This document shows positions 1 to 9,408 of a DNA stretch of 64,000 bases, piece after piece. Each line of letters starts with the position of its first letter. The first letter of the stretch is position 1. Both the position numbers and the translations under genes were made by a program. Location of the stretch: contig JBCDMB010000012.1 in assembly GCA_038744685.1 (NCBI GenBank), positions 1 through 64,000 on the forward strand, read 5' to 3'. The stretch is from Verrucomicrobiota bacterium. Lineage in GTDB: Bacteria; Verrucomicrobiota; Verrucomicrobiia; Opitutales; Puniceicoccaceae. The notes beneath the pieces are model-generated. The model searched no databases. It saw only the letters and a program-made list of their open reading frames with translations, and was not told where the DNA came from.

Positions 1-180
1 CATTCTTTCACCCTCCAGAACACCCTCAACCAACCATTCAGGATCGGGCGGAGGAGTTCTAGGTCGGACCGACTTCCTCGCACCATCCGCTCCTTCTTCT
101 CCCGCACGCACGAAAGAGGCAAAGTAATTGGGGTCAGCGTCTTTGGGCGTCCATTCTGGTCTAGTCTTTTCTGAGGTCAT
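1..180 (-). CDS. meaB: MeaB/ArgK-type mutase-chaperone GTPase, N-terminus only (partial)
   Basis: The minus strand is open from an ATG at 180-178 to the window edge, 60 codons. The N-terminus starts MTSEKTRPEW and ends WLVEGVLEGERM. The second motif matches the conserved entry helix of MeaB/ArgK GTPases (about W-x(4)-GVL-x-G-x-R), just before the nucleotide-binding domain. MeaB loads and protects adenosylcobalamin in methylmalonyl-CoA mutase. It lies downstream of the two mutase genes in the same orientation, separated only by the GxxExxY gene, which supports the call. The G1-G4 motifs lie outside the window, so the family call rests on this short stretch plus context. Confidence 0.72.
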   Translation of the reverse strand, partial: MTSEKTRPEWTPKDADPNYFASFVRAGEEGADGARKSVRPRTPPPDPEWLVEGVLEGERM

Positions 181-332
181 TCGTTGTCCGCAGACTATAC
201 AGATTTACACAGATTTTTAAGCTTGGTTTTTCAATCAGACGGATAACCCAAACAGACACGTTATCCGCCAAATCTTGCCGTTTCGATCTAAATCGGGACG
301 AAGCCAGTTCATCGACTCAGTAATCTCTGGAC

Positions 333-752
333 CTAATCACTTTTCCCATCCGCAGATTTCGCTGATTTTCGCAGATTGAAAACCAATCTTTTTGTCTGAA
401 GACTGGAAGCACCGAAATTGATTAGGAGGCCACGGGTTAGGCCAGTTGACTTCAAATAATTGATTACTTGTGCCTCTTCACTTCCGCCAATCTCACGAAG
501 CGCCTTTAATTCAACGATCACTGTTCCATAACAGACGAAATCCGCCTGATACTCCGCTATAATCTCTCCTCGATAAGAAATCGGCAAACGCGACTCACGG
601 GTAAATGGAACGCCAAGGAAATCGAACTCTTTCGCGAGTGCCTTCTGATAGACTGCTTCCAAAAACCCATGACCTAACTCTCGATGAACTGCCATTGCAG
701 CCCCAATGATAGCGTAGGTCTCGTCATCCCTTTTCTCCAAATCTGCGCTCAT
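333..752 (-). CDS. GxxExxY family protein
   Basis: A 139-residue protein with the family hallmarks: IGAAMAVHRELGHGFLEAVY near the N-terminus, a central VIVELKAL and the C-terminal GLLINFG. The family is considered distantly related to PD-(D/E)XK nucleases (E...ELK), but its biological role is not established. It sits between mutB and meaB in the same orientation, which is not part of the usual mutase operon. The last codons (residues about 126-136) are themselves made of the CTGCGAAAATCAGCGAAATC-type repeat that commonly borders such genes, suggesting that it arrived as a unit. Confidence 0.85.
   Translation of the reverse strand: MSADLEKRDDETYAIIGAAMAVHRELGHGFLEAVYQKALAKEFDFLGVPFTRESRLPISYRGEIIAEYQADFVCYGTVIVELKALREIGGSEEAQVINYLKSTGLTRGLLINFGASSLQTKRLVFNLRKSAKSADGKSD
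340..380. repeat. GxxExxY-bordering repeat, 3' side
   Basis: The + strand reads as iterated CGCAGATT / CGCTGATT words (CATCCGCAGATTTCGCTGATT and on). Similar CAGATT words recur at about 196-216 (ACAGATTTACACAGATT). The counterpart on the other side of the gene (about 746-770) reads TCTGCGCTCATCTGCGTAAT then CCGCGGAT. These short iterated words frame the GxxExxY gene and partly encode its C-terminus. Confidence 0.55.
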
Positions 753-802
753 CTGCGTAATCCGCGGATCTTACTCAGCGTCCACCTCCGAACTCAGCAG
801 AC

Positions 803-2971
803 CTATTCCTCCATCAACAAATCAAGGATCTTGTTCGCAGTGTCCGGAATCACTGAACCGGGACCAAAGATCGCTGCGGCACCATGCTCATAGAGAAACT
901 CGTAGTCCTGGACGGGAATCACTCCACCACAAACGACCAACATATCGGGACGACCGAGCTTCTCGAGTTCGCTCTTAAGAGCGGGGAGAAGTGTCTTATG
1001 ACCAGCCGCCAGCGAGCTCATGGCGACAATGTGACAGTCGTTTTCCACAGCTTGCCGAGCCGTCTCCTCCGGTGTCTGGAAAAGGGGTCCAATATCCACG
1101 TCGAATCCCAGATCAGCATAACCTGAAGAAACTACCTTGGCTCCCCGGTCGTGTCCGTCCTGTCCCATCTTAGCCACCATAATCCGGGGACGCCGACCTT
1201 CCGCCTGGGAGAACGCCTTGATTTTTCTCGTTACTTCATCCACCTGCTCACTCTTTCCGAACTCGCGTCCATAGACTCCCGAAACTGAGCGAATCTGCGC
1301 CCGATAGCGACCAAAGTGTTCTTCCATCGCGTCTGAAATTTCTCCGAGCGAAGCCCTTTTCCGAGCGGCATCGACCGCCAGTTCCAAGAGATTCCCTTTC
1401 CCTGTTCCTGAAGCCTCAGCAATTGCGCCTAAGGCTTCGCGAACCGCAGTTTCATCCCGTTCGGTCCGCAACTTCTCTAAACGCTTAATTTGCGACTCCC
1501 GGACGGCGGTGTTGTCGATATCAAGGATATCGAGAGGATCCTCCTTTTCGAGTCGGTATTTATTGAGCCCGACGATAGTCTCTTTCCCCGAGTCAATCCG
1601 GGCTTGCCGCCTTGCTGCCGCCTCTTCGATTCGCAATTTCGGAACACCTTCCTCGATGGCTTTTGTCATCCCACCAAGAGATTCGCACTCCTCAATGTGA
1701 GCCCAAGCCTTGTGCATCAGCTCATGAGTCAACGCTTCCACATAGTAGGAACCTCCCCAAGGATCGATCACCGAGCAAATCCCCGTCTCCTCTTGAAGGT
1801 AGAGCTGGGTGTTTCTGGCGATACGCGCCGAAAAATCAGTCGGAAGGGCAATTGCCTCGTCGAGTGCGTTAGTATGAAGCGACTGGGTGTGGCCTGTCGC
1901 CGAGGCCATCGCTTCAATACAAGTGCGTACCACATTGTTGAATGGATCCTGCTCCGTGAGGGACCATCCGCTGGTCTGAGAGTGGGTGCGGAGAGCAAGG
2001 CTCTTCGGATTCTTTGGGCCAAAGCGATTCACGATCTTTGCCCAGAGCATGCGGGCAGCCCTCATCTTAGCGACCTCCATGAAAAAGTCCTTTCCGATCG
2101 CCCAGAAGAACGACAACCGCGGTGCAAACGCATCCACAGAGAGACCCGCTTCAGTGCCAGTCCGTAGATACTCCAGACCATCGGCTAAGGTGTAGCCCAT
2201 TTCGAGGTCAGCGGTCGCACCCGCTTCCTGCATGTGATAACCGGAAATCGAGATACTGTTGAACTTGGGCATATTCTTGGAGGTATACTCAAAAATATCG
2301 CCAATGATCCTCATCGAGGGTTTGGGCGGATAGATATAGGTGTTCCGCACCATAAACTCCTTCAAAATATCGTTTTGGATCGTGCCCGAGAGTTGAGCAA
2401 GGTCGCACCCCTGCTCCAATCCTGCAACGATGTAGAAAGCAAGAATCGGGATGACCGCTCCGTTCATGGTCATCGAAACCGAAACTTGATCGAGGGGAAT
2501 GTTCGCAAACAACACCTCCATATCGAGAATCGAATCAATCGCGACTCCAGCCTTACCCACGTCGCTGACCACCCTTTCGTGATCACTGTCATACCCGCGG
2601 TGTGTCGCAAGATCGAAGGCAACCGAGAGACCTTTCTGACCCGCTGCAAGGTTTCGCCGGTAAAACGCATTCGATTCCTCCGCAGTGGAGAAACCAGCGT
2701 ACTGCCGAACCGTCCAAGGACGCGTCACATACATCGTAGCGTAGGGACCACGCAAATACGGAGGAAGTCCAGCCGTGAAGTCAAGGTGTTCAAACCCTTC
2801 CATGTCAGCTTCCGTATAGAGAGGGTTAACCGGAAATCCCTCCAGGGTATCCGACACCCACTCCGAAACAGGACGCCCAGTCTTCTCTTTGACGGATTGC
2901 TCCCACTCTCCCCTCGTTGCAGAAAGTGGAGGGGGTTTCAGATCGATTTTTGTGAAATCTGGGTTCTTCAT
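803..2971 (-). CDS. mutB: methylmalonyl-CoA mutase, large (catalytic) subunit
   Basis: A 722-residue protein, the usual length. It catalyses adenosylcobalamin-dependent interconversion of succinyl-CoA and (R)-methylmalonyl-CoA. The N-terminal two thirds is the substrate TIM barrel ([20 protein letters not shown] at about 78-97, [15 protein letters not shown]). The C-terminal cobalamin domain from about 596 carries Asp605-x-His607-x-x-Gly610, the base-off B12 ligand motif, followed by the conserved SSLAAGH and CGGVIP. The start is 12 nt after the small-subunit stop. Together with MeaB and the divergent epimerase/decarboxylase genes it forms the propionate module. Confidence 0.97.
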   Translation of the reverse strand: MKNPDFTKIDLKPPPLSATRGEWEQSVKEKTGRPVSEWVSDTLEGFPVNPLYTEADMEGFEHLDFTAGLPPYLRGPYATMYVTRPWTVRQYAGFSTAEESNAFYRRNLAAGQKGLSVAFDLATHRGYDSDHERVVSDVGKAGVAIDSILDMEVLFANIPLDQVSVSMTMNGAVIPILAFYIVAGLEQGCDLAQLSGTIQNDILKEFMVRNTYIYPPKPSMRIIGDIFEYTSKNMPKFNSISISGYHMQEAGATADLEMGYTLADGLEYLRTGTEAGLSVDAFAPRLSFFWAIGKDFFMEVAKMRAARMLWAKIVNRFGPKNPKSLALRTHSQTSGWSLTEQDPFNNVVRTCIEAMASATGHTQSLHTNALDEAIALPTDFSARIARNTQLYLQEETGICSVIDPWGGSYYVEALTHELMHKAWAHIEECESLGGMTKAIEEGVPKLRIEEAAARRQARIDSGKETIVGLNKYRLEKEDPLDILDIDNTAVRESQIKRLEKLRTERDETAVREALGAIAEASGTGKGNLLELAVDAARKRASLGEISDAMEEHFGRYRAQIRSVSGVYGREFGKSEQVDEVTRKIKAFSQAEGRRPRIMVAKMGQDGHDRGAKVVSSGYADLGFDVDIGPLFQTPEETARQAVENDCHIVAMSSLAAGHKTLLPALKSELEKLGRPDMLVVCGGVIPVQDYEFLYEHGAAAIFGPGSVIPDTANKILDLLMEE

Positions 2972-2983
2972 CGATTTTTCGTT

Positions 2984-5092
2984 TCAGCAATTCAAGGTCA
3001 CACCGGCTTTTTCAAGAAGCTCTCGATTGAGCAGGAAATTGTCGCTCTTCACCCAGAGAAACTCGTCCATTCCTGACTTTCGAAAAACCTCCTCATTCTC
3101 CCCCGGATGTCCGGCGAGGACCACGGTGACTTCCGGGCTACTGGCCTTAATGCTTTCGGCAAACGCGCTAAACAACTCACCGTATTGGTCATCCGTTCCG
3201 CAGACGACAGCCACTTTGGCACCGGATTCCGTCAACGCTGCAACTGCCGATTCCGGAGAGTCAAAGCCTTCTGGATAGATCACCGAGAATCCTCCCGAGC
3301 TAAAAAAGCCACGAGTAAAATCCGCCCGTATTTTGTGCTTCCGAAGAGGCCCAAGGTTAACGAGAAACAGTTCGGGCGGCTTTCCGGTTTCTTCTTCGAA
3401 ACGGAAGGCACTCTTCCGCAACCGCTCGAAATCCTCCGCCAATCTCTCGTGCGGTAAGGCAGCAACTCTTTCCTTTTCATCGGTTTCCGGAAAAAATGCT
3501 TTCCGAAACTGACCAACAGAGGCCCCCTTCTTCGCCGCCTCCAGCAAGCTCTGCAAATCCATTCCTTCCCATTCAGGCGGATCTTTGTCGCCCATAGCAG
3601 CAACCGCTCGATCCTTCTCAGCCTCATAGTCGGGCAAACGCGCCTCGATCAACTCTTCCGCCGGATTTGCATACACATTGGTTCCTATGAGCGAAAATCG
3701 ACGCTGATTGAGCCGCTTACTCTGCTCTGCACGAGATCGCGCACAGACTTCGGCAACTTTTCCACCACGGAAAGCATCGACGATGCCGCCTGCCGATTCG
3801 ATCTCCTGAAAACGTTTCCAAGCCTCGTTGACCAACTCGTTCGTCAATGACTCTAGATACCAAGAGCCTCCCGCCGGATCGACAACCCGGTTCAACTCGC
3901 ATTCTTCCCCAAGGATGGTGTGCGTGTTGCGTGAGATTCTTCGCGAGAATGCATCAGACTCCCGAACACATTCGTCAAATGCCCCTATCGTTAGTCCTTC
4001 TAAACCTCCCAGAACCCCGGAGAACGATTCTGTCGTTGTCCGCAGCATGTTGACGTAAGGATCAAACACGGTCTTGTTGAATCTGCCGGTTCGCCCAATC
4101 GCCCTCATCGGAGAAGGTGAGGCAATTGAAAAAGATTCCTGAACCTGTGCCCACGCGATCCTCGCTGCGCGGATCTTGGCGATCTCCATGAAAAAGTTAC
4201 TTCCCAGAGCAAAGGTGAAAACCATTCTCCCGGCAACCGCACCCGGCTCCAATCCCCTTTTGCTCAACTGTCGAAGGTATTCAACACCCTCTGCCAAAAC
4301 GAGCGCCAGCTCATCCACCGCCGATCCCCCTGCAACGTGAAAAGGTATTCCCGAACAACCGATCAGACCGAACTGTGGCAATGAATCAGCAAGAAGGTCC
4401 CACGCGACTTTGACTTGATCCATGAGCACATCATACGCACCCGGCAACGATCCGGCTCCCACCCAGTGTCCAATCGGATCCGAGTGAAACCCACCACGAA
4501 TTTGGGAGAGGTTGGTCCCGTAATTCTCAACCCATATCCGCAAGAACGAAGCCAGTGGGACCATCGCACAACCAGGGCGAACGTGAATGGCCACCGCCTC
4601 TGGAACGAGTCCTTTCAAAGCAGCCTCTAAACCCTTGTACCGAGCCAAAGAAAGGCCGCAGCCACCGACGTCCCCGATTGAGGCCTCTCTGGGATCCAGG
4701 CAAAGTGATGTCGCCAGATCAGGGGAAACGACCACCCCCGTCTGGCCGGATGCCAAGCCCTCCATCAGTTGCCGATTGAACTCCACTGGGTCGCCAACAG
4801 TAATCTCTTGCAGCGAATCCCACGAAGCGGCCAAATAGCCCTCTGCCTTAGCACCCCGCGGACTCCCAACCTGTCCGGGGTAAGTCCCCACGTAAGGCAA
4901 TCCTTCGGTTGAATCCTTTCGATAAATCGGGTTCAGAGTAATCCCCTCCACCGTTTTCGTGTGCATCTTCTTGTCGAAAGGTGCTCCCTTCAGAAGACCC
5001 TCGGCGGCGCTCTTCCAATCGTCGTAAGACGGCTTGGGAAACTCGTCCAAAAGGGTTTCTGATGATGACATTTTACTATCGTATTCGCTCAT
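2984..5092 (-). CDS. mutA: methylmalonyl-CoA mutase, small (non-catalytic) subunit
   Basis: A 702-residue homologue of the large subunit. The TIM-barrel part is recognisable (HVAGGSAVDELALVLAEGVE, GSNFFMEIAKIRAARIAWAQ), but the C-terminal domain (about 570-702) lacks the DxHxxG cobalamin motif, reading NLGPLRKHKIRADFTRGFF in that position. This is the expected signature of the small subunit, which heterodimerises with MutB without binding B12. It is the first gene of the minus-strand operon and diverges from the epimerase gene with 136 bp between the starts. Confidence 0.93.
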   Translation of the reverse strand: MSEYDSKMSSSETLLDEFPKPSYDDWKSAAEGLLKGAPFDKKMHTKTVEGITLNPIYRKDSTEGLPYVGTYPGQVGSPRGAKAEGYLAASWDSLQEITVGDPVEFNRQLMEGLASGQTGVVVSPDLATSLCLDPREASIGDVGGCGLSLARYKGLEAALKGLVPEAVAIHVRPGCAMVPLASFLRIWVENYGTNLSQIRGGFHSDPIGHWVGAGSLPGAYDVLMDQVKVAWDLLADSLPQFGLIGCSGIPFHVAGGSAVDELALVLAEGVEYLRQLSKRGLEPGAVAGRMVFTFALGSNFFMEIAKIRAARIAWAQVQESFSIASPSPMRAIGRTGRFNKTVFDPYVNMLRTTTESFSGVLGGLEGLTIGAFDECVRESDAFSRRISRNTHTILGEECELNRVVDPAGGSWYLESLTNELVNEAWKRFQEIESAGGIVDAFRGGKVAEVCARSRAEQSKRLNQRRFSLIGTNVYANPAEELIEARLPDYEAEKDRAVAAMGDKDPPEWEGMDLQSLLEAAKKGASVGQFRKAFFPETDEKERVAALPHERLAEDFERLRKSAFRFEEETGKPPELFLVNLGPLRKHKIRADFTRGFFSSGGFSVIYPEGFDSPESAVAALTESGAKVAVVCGTDDQYGELFSAFAESIKASSPEVTVVLAGHPGENEEVFRKSGMDEFLWVKSDNFLLNRELLEKAGVTLNC

Positions 5093-5228
5093 GAATCTCT
5101 GTGGGGAAAATCACCGCCCACGCATCTTTGTCCCACTTGACCAATTCTCAGTCAATTAAATAAATTTATGTTCATTTCCATTTGACTTTAATTTTTCTTA
5201 TCGATGTAAGGGAGGAAAGACCAAAATC
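5093..5228. promoter_or_regulatory. divergent promoter region mutA / mce
   Basis: An AT-rich 136 bp gap between divergent starts. On the plus strand a strong ribosome binding site (AAGGGAGGAAAG) lies 7-8 nt before the epimerase ATG, and TTGACT at about 5182 could be a -35 element, though no convincing -10 follows at the right distance. The gap must contain promoters for both the mutase and decarboxylase operons. No operator palindrome stood out. Confidence 0.5.
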
Positions 5229-5633
5229 ATGATACAAAAAATCGATCATTTAGGAATCGCGGTCAGGAGCCTTGACGAAACGATTCCCTACTATGAGAAA
5301 GCCCTCGGACTGCACTGCCACGGTACTGAAGAAGTGGAATCGCAGGGGGTAAAGACAGCATTTTTTGAGGCGGGAGACGTTCATCTCGAACTATTGGAGC
5401 CAACAAGTGAAGACAGCCCTATCGCCAAGTTTCTGGAAAAGAACGGCGAGGGAATCCACCACATTGCTTTTGCCACTGATGATATCACAGGACAGCTCGA
5501 TCAGGCATCCGGACAGGGAATCCGTCTTATTCACGAAGTTCCTTTTGAGGGGGCTGCCAATAAAATGGTTGCATTCCTTCATCCAAAGAGTACCCACGGC
5601 GTGCTGACTGAATTTTGTAGTCCCAAAGAGTGA
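5229..5633 (+). CDS. mce: methylmalonyl-CoA epimerase
   Basis: A 134-residue vicinal-oxygen-chelate protein with two beta-alpha-beta-beta-beta modules. IDHLGIAV near the N-terminus, the central VHLELLEP, then GIHHIAFATDD and the final LTEFC supply the usual His/Glu/His/Glu metal ligands of the family. It interconverts (S)- and (R)-methylmalonyl-CoA, linking the mutase to the carboxylase/decarboxylase encoded immediately downstream. A strong Shine-Dalgarno sequence (GGGAGGAAAG) precedes the ATG. It is the first gene of the plus-strand operon. Confidence 0.94.
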   Translation: MIQKIDHLGIAVRSLDETIPYYEKALGLHCHGTEEVESQGVKTAFFEAGDVHLELLEPTSEDSPIAKFLEKNGEGIHHIAFATDDITGQLDQASGQGIRLIHEVPFEGAANKMVAFLHPKSTHGVLTEFCSPKE

Positions 5634-5713
5634 CTCACTAGACACAATACCGTTACACGCGAAAACGGGTGTCGCCAAAACCGAACTTCACCCCTCAAAA
5701 TTGATTTTGCAGC

Positions 5714-7267
5714 ATGGCTATTGATCCTAGACTTCTCGAAGACCTCAAAGCTCGCCGGGAAACCGCAAAGAAAGCTGGTGGCGAGGCGAAACTTGAGAAA
5801 CGCAAAGCGAGAGGACTTCTCTCCGCCCGTGAGCGACTTGAAGAATTTTTTGATCCGGGGACGTTCCAGGAGTTTGGCATGCACGCCGCTCATCAATGCA
5901 CGAACTTTGGAATGGAAAAGACGGTGCTGCCTGCTGACGGAGTGGTGACAGGAATCGGCAGTGTCGACGGACGATCGGTTGCTGCTTTCAGTCAAGATTT
6001 CACGGTTGGAGGGGGAGCGCTTGGCGCGATTCATGCCAAAAAGATCTGCGAAGTCATGGACTTTGCCCACGAGAACGGGATCCCGATCGTTGGAGTCAAT
6101 GATTCCGGGGGAGCCCGAATCCAGGAAGGCGTCGATGCACTTTCGGGATATGGAAAAGTCTTCTTCAAAAACGTATACCTCTCGGGGGTGGTTCCCCAAA
6201 TCGCCGTAATTTCAGGGCCTTGTGCGGGTGGAGCCGCTTACTCCCCCGCTTTGATGGACTTCCTCATCATGACCCGGGCAAACGCAAACATGTTCATTTG
6301 TGGCCCCGGCGTCATCCAATCAGCCACCGGTGAGAAGGCCTCACTCGAGCAGTTTGCAACCGCCGACGCCCATGCCGCCGTAAGCGGCAACATCCACCTC
6401 ATCGCGGAAGATGACATTCACGCAATGAACTTGGCAGCTGAACTCCTTTCCTATTTGCCTGCCAACAACCTTCAGGATCCTCCGCACAACCTCACTGAGG
6501 ACCTGACCACGGCGAAGGATGAGGGAATGAACGAGCTCATTCCCGAGAACCCAAAAACTCCCTTTGATGTATTCGAGGTGATCGAGCGCCTTGTCGATGA
6601 CGGGGAGTTCTTCGAGATCATGCCAGACTTTGCCAGAAGCCTGGTCACTTGTTTCGCACGGATCGACGGCATGATCATAGGAATTATTGCAAACCAACCG
6701 AAAGTAATGGCTGGAACTCTGGACATTGACTCCTCGGACAAAGGAGCCCGTTTCATTCGAGCCTGCAATATTTACAACATACCGCTGGTCAATCTGGTAG
6801 ACGTGCCTGGATTTATGCCCGGCCTTGCCCAGGAGCGCGGTGGAATCATTCGCCATGGAGCCAAGATGTTGTTTGCCTACGCAGCATCCACAGTTCCAAA
6901 AATAACGGTAATCATGCGGAAAGCTTACGGTGGTGCCTATCTGGCGATGTGTAGCTCCGACTTGGGTGCCGACCAAGTCTTTGCCTGGCCGACAGCAGAA
7001 ATCGCGGTCATGGGCGCCGAGGGCGCGGTCAAGGTTCTCTACCGCAAGGAGCTGGAGAAATCGGAGGATCCTAAAGGCCGCGAGGAGGAGCTCCGGAAGG
7101 AATACCGCGATAAGTTTGCCTCACCCTACCAAGCAGCAGAGAAAGCGATGATTACGGATGTGATCGAACCCTCGGAAACGAAATCCGTAGTTTCGCGGGC
7201 ACTGAGGAACACGATGAACAAGCGTGACACACGGCCACCAAAGAAACACGGTAACATACCACTCTAG
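5714..7267 (+). CDS. mmdA: methylmalonyl-CoA decarboxylase alpha / propionyl-CoA carboxylase beta (carboxyltransferase) subunit
   Basis: A 517-residue acyl-CoA carboxyltransferase, typical length. It has the N-terminal RGLLSARERLEEFFDPGTF, the oxyanion-forming GGARIQEGV and GPCAGGAAYSPAL, and the C-terminal-half VDVPGFMPGLAQE and RKAYGGAYLAM. It moves CO2 between methylmalonyl-CoA and biotin on the carrier protein. No biotin carboxylase is encoded nearby, but a membrane beta subunit is, so the set fits a Na+-pumping decarboxylase better than an ATP-dependent carboxylase. Confidence 0.93.
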   Translation: MAIDPRLLEDLKARRETAKKAGGEAKLEKRKARGLLSARERLEEFFDPGTFQEFGMHAAHQCTNFGMEKTVLPADGVVTGIGSVDGRSVAAFSQDFTVGGGALGAIHAKKICEVMDFAHENGIPIVGVNDSGGARIQEGVDALSGYGKVFFKNVYLSGVVPQIAVISGPCAGGAAYSPALMDFLIMTRANANMFICGPGVIQSATGEKASLEQFATADAHAAVSGNIHLIAEDDIHAMNLAAELLSYLPANNLQDPPHNLTEDLTTAKDEGMNELIPENPKTPFDVFEVIERLVDDGEFFEIMPDFARSLVTCFARIDGMIIGIIANQPKVMAGTLDIDSSDKGARFIRACNIYNIPLVNLVDVPGFMPGLAQERGGIIRHGAKMLFAYAASTVPKITVIMRKAYGGAYLAMCSSDLGADQVFAWPTAEIAVMGAEGAVKVLYRKELEKSEDPKGREEELRKEYRDKFASPYQAAEKAMITDVIEPSETKSVVSRALRNTMNKRDTRPPKKHGNIPL

Positions 7268-7287
7268 AATTTGAATTTCTGAGCTCT

Positions 7288-7659
7288 ATGAACGTCTTTC
7301 CCAGTCTTCCAATCGCTGCTATGGCCGATTCTCCCGAAGCACTGAACCTCCTGTTTACCGGCTTTTCGTTCGTCGTAGTCGTTCTCGCTCTTCTAGCACT
7401 TCTCACTTTTGTCGGGGGAAAGTTTTTTGCGAAGCGGGCGGCCGTTTCGGTTTTGGCGGTTCCGAACGCACCGCGGGCTGCAGATTTAATTAAACAAAAG
7501 GAAGCAGTCGAAGGTCAGGTAGCTGCTGTAGTGACCGCTGCTGTTTACCTGGCCTTACAGGACCATCACTTTCGGGTTCATTCGATCCGCCCGACCCAAC
7601 CCGGTGGTTGGGCGCAGGAGGGGCGCCGCCAACTCTTCTCCTCTCATAGGGTTCGATAA
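7288..7659 (+). CDS. OadG/MmdD-like small membrane subunit of the Na+-pumping decarboxylase
   Basis: A 123-residue protein with one N-terminal membrane helix (about residues 20-46, LLFTGFSFVVVVLALLALLT) and a soluble tail. The tail contains AAVVTAAVYLALQDHHF followed by an EGRRQLFSSHRVR ending, a pattern seen in gamma/delta subunits of sodium-pump decarboxylases. It probably anchors the carboxyltransferase to the membrane subunit. Its place between the alpha and biotin-carrier genes is the standard order. An alternative start at Met12 (7321) is possible. Confidence 0.78.
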   Translation: MNVFPSLPIAAMADSPEALNLLFTGFSFVVVVLALLALLTFVGGKFFAKRAAVSVLAVPNAPRAADLIKQKEAVEGQVAAVVTAAVYLALQDHHFRVHSIRPTQPGGWAQEGRRQLFSSHRVR

Positions 7660-7688
7660 AGAACCAACGCAAAGAATTCATATCGATC

Positions 7689-8078
7689 ATGACCATGAAG
7701 AAGCTTAGAGTTACCGTCGACGGGAAGAGCTACGACGTTGAAGTCGAGATTCTCGACGAGGGCGGATCACAACCAGTTCGAACCTCTTATTCACCCGCAA
7801 GAGCAAGTGCTTCCGCAGCCCCAGCCGCAGCTCCGAGTGCAGGAGCGTCAAAAAGCGCGGCCGGGGAAGGCGAAGTCCCAAGTCCTCTTTCGGCGGTTGT
7901 TGTCTCGGTAGAAGTAAAGGAAGGAGATAGCGTCCAGGAGGGAGATCAATTGCTCACTCTTGAGGCTATGAAAATGAACACTTTGGTTACCGCTCCGAAG
8001 TCCGGAACCGTCGAGTCAATTTTGGTCGGTCCCGGCGACGCAGTCGAGGAGGGTCAGGGCTTAATCAAGCTTTCCTAA
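7689..8078 (+). CDS. biotin carboxyl carrier subunit (MmdC-like)
   Basis: A 129-residue protein. An N-terminal [16 protein letters not shown] strand region is followed by an Ala/Pro/Ser-rich flexible linker (about 36-60) and a C-terminal biotinyl domain with EAMKMN, putting the biotinylated lysine at about Lys95. It carries CO2 from the carboxyltransferase to the membrane decarboxylase MmdB. Two ATGs two codons apart (7689, 7695) are possible starts. Confidence 0.93.
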   Translation: MTMKKLRVTVDGKSYDVEVEILDEGGSQPVRTSYSPARASASAAPAAAPSAGASKSAAGEGEVPSPLSAVVVSVEVKEGDSVQEGDQLLTLEAMKMNTLVTAPKSGTVESILVGPGDAVEEGQGLIKLS

Positions 8079-8119
8079 AACCCTCTTCTTCCAAGCCTGC
8101 AAAAGCTTTCCAGAATTTG

Positions 8120-9271
8120 ATGGATTCATTCCTGAAATTGTTATCTGAAACCGGGTTCACTCAGCTCAACTGGCATATGTTTCTGATGTGGGTGATCATC
8201 GGAGCCATATTCTATCTTGCGATCGCTAAAAAGTTTGAGCCGCTTCTTCTCATTCCGATTGGTTTCGGGGCGCTTTTAGTGAATCTGCCGGACACGGGCC
8301 TTCTTAACTCGCCGGTGTATGCAGACGATGGTTCTCTGGAAACAGCCGGGGGCCTCCTCTATTACTTTTACGAGGGTATTCACATTGAGCTGTTTCCTCC
8401 TTTGATCTTCCTGGGAGTGGGAGCCCTTACGGATTTTGGGCCCCTTATCGCAAATCCAAAGACTCTCCTTCTTGGAGCTGCGGCTCAATTCGGGATCTTC
8501 GCAACTTTCTTCGGGGCTGTTTATTTTGGATTCGATATGGCAGCCGCGGCATCCATCGGAATAATCGGTGGCGCAGATGGGCCCACATCGATCTTTCTAA
8601 CCAGCAAACTTGCCCCAGACCTGTTGGGCGCGGTAGCTGTCGCCGCTTATAGCTACATGGCTCTTGTGCCGGTAATCCAGCCCCCAATCATGAGACTGCT
8701 CACAACGGAGTCAGAACGAAAAATCCGCATGGTGCGTCTACGTCCAGTAGGGAAGCTGGAGAAGATCGTCTTCGCACTCGTCGTATCTGTCCTTTGCATA
8801 CTTCTCGTTCCCAGCTCAGCCCCGCTCATCGGAATGCTAATGCTGGGTAATTTTCTTCGGGAATCTGGCGTAACCGAACGCCTCGTAAAAGCCTGCCAAA
8901 ACGAGATTATCAATATTGTCACGATCTTCCTCGGGCTCGCCGTAGGAACAAAGATGAGTTACGACATGTTTCTCGAGCCAAGCACCCTCAAAATCATGCT
9001 CCTGGGGATCATCGCTTTTGTAATCGCTACGGGCTCAGGGGTAATTATGGCAAAAGTCATGAATCTGTTCCTAAAGAAGGATAAGATTAACCCGCTAATT
9101 GGATCGGCAGGTGTAAGTGCGGTCCCGATGGCTGCGAGGGTCTCCCAATTGGAAGGACAAAAAGCTGATCCAGGTAACTTTCTCCTCATGCATGCGATGG
9201 GTCCAAACGTGGCGGGAGTGATTGGGTCCGCACTAGCAGCCGGTTTCTTCCTTACCCTCTTGGGAGGATAA
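8120..9271 (+). CDS. mmdB: sodium-pumping decarboxylase beta subunit (MmdB/OadB)
   Basis: A 383-residue polytopic membrane protein with about nine or more hydrophobic helices. It has the family signatures [20 protein letters not shown] (conserved Asp in GGADGPT) and [13 protein letters not shown] near the C-terminus, with [15 protein letters not shown] closing. It decarboxylates carboxybiotin and exports Na+, conserving energy during propionate formation. The ATG at 8120 is preferred over an adjacent upstream TTG. Confidence 0.95.
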   Translation: MDSFLKLLSETGFTQLNWHMFLMWVIIGAIFYLAIAKKFEPLLLIPIGFGALLVNLPDTGLLNSPVYADDGSLETAGGLLYYFYEGIHIELFPPLIFLGVGALTDFGPLIANPKTLLLGAAAQFGIFATFFGAVYFGFDMAAAASIGIIGGADGPTSIFLTSKLAPDLLGAVAVAAYSYMALVPVIQPPIMRLLTTESERKIRMVRLRPVGKLEKIVFALVVSVLCILLVPSSAPLIGMLMLGNFLRESGVTERLVKACQNEIINIVTIFLGLAVGTKMSYDMFLEPSTLKIMLLGIIAFVIATGSGVIMAKVMNLFLKKDKINPLIGSAGVSAVPMAARVSQLEGQKADPGNFLLMHAMGPNVAGVIGSALAAGFFLTLLGG

Positions 9272-9408
9272 CCCATTCAGTGTATCCCTCTGAATTCCCG
9301 CCCTTGGAGACACGCTCGATTTGATCGAAATGAAAAGATACTTACTCAACCACTTACGCCATAGGAGAATCAATCGAGACTCGTTTAAGGGAGATCGTCT
9401 GTAGAACA

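Noticed and set aside
2234-3076. 280-codon plus-strand open frame, and other long frames at 1490-2167 and 5579-6199
   Set aside because: They lie antisense inside the strongly supported mutB and mmdA genes, have no recognisable motif or ribosome binding site, and are frame shadows.
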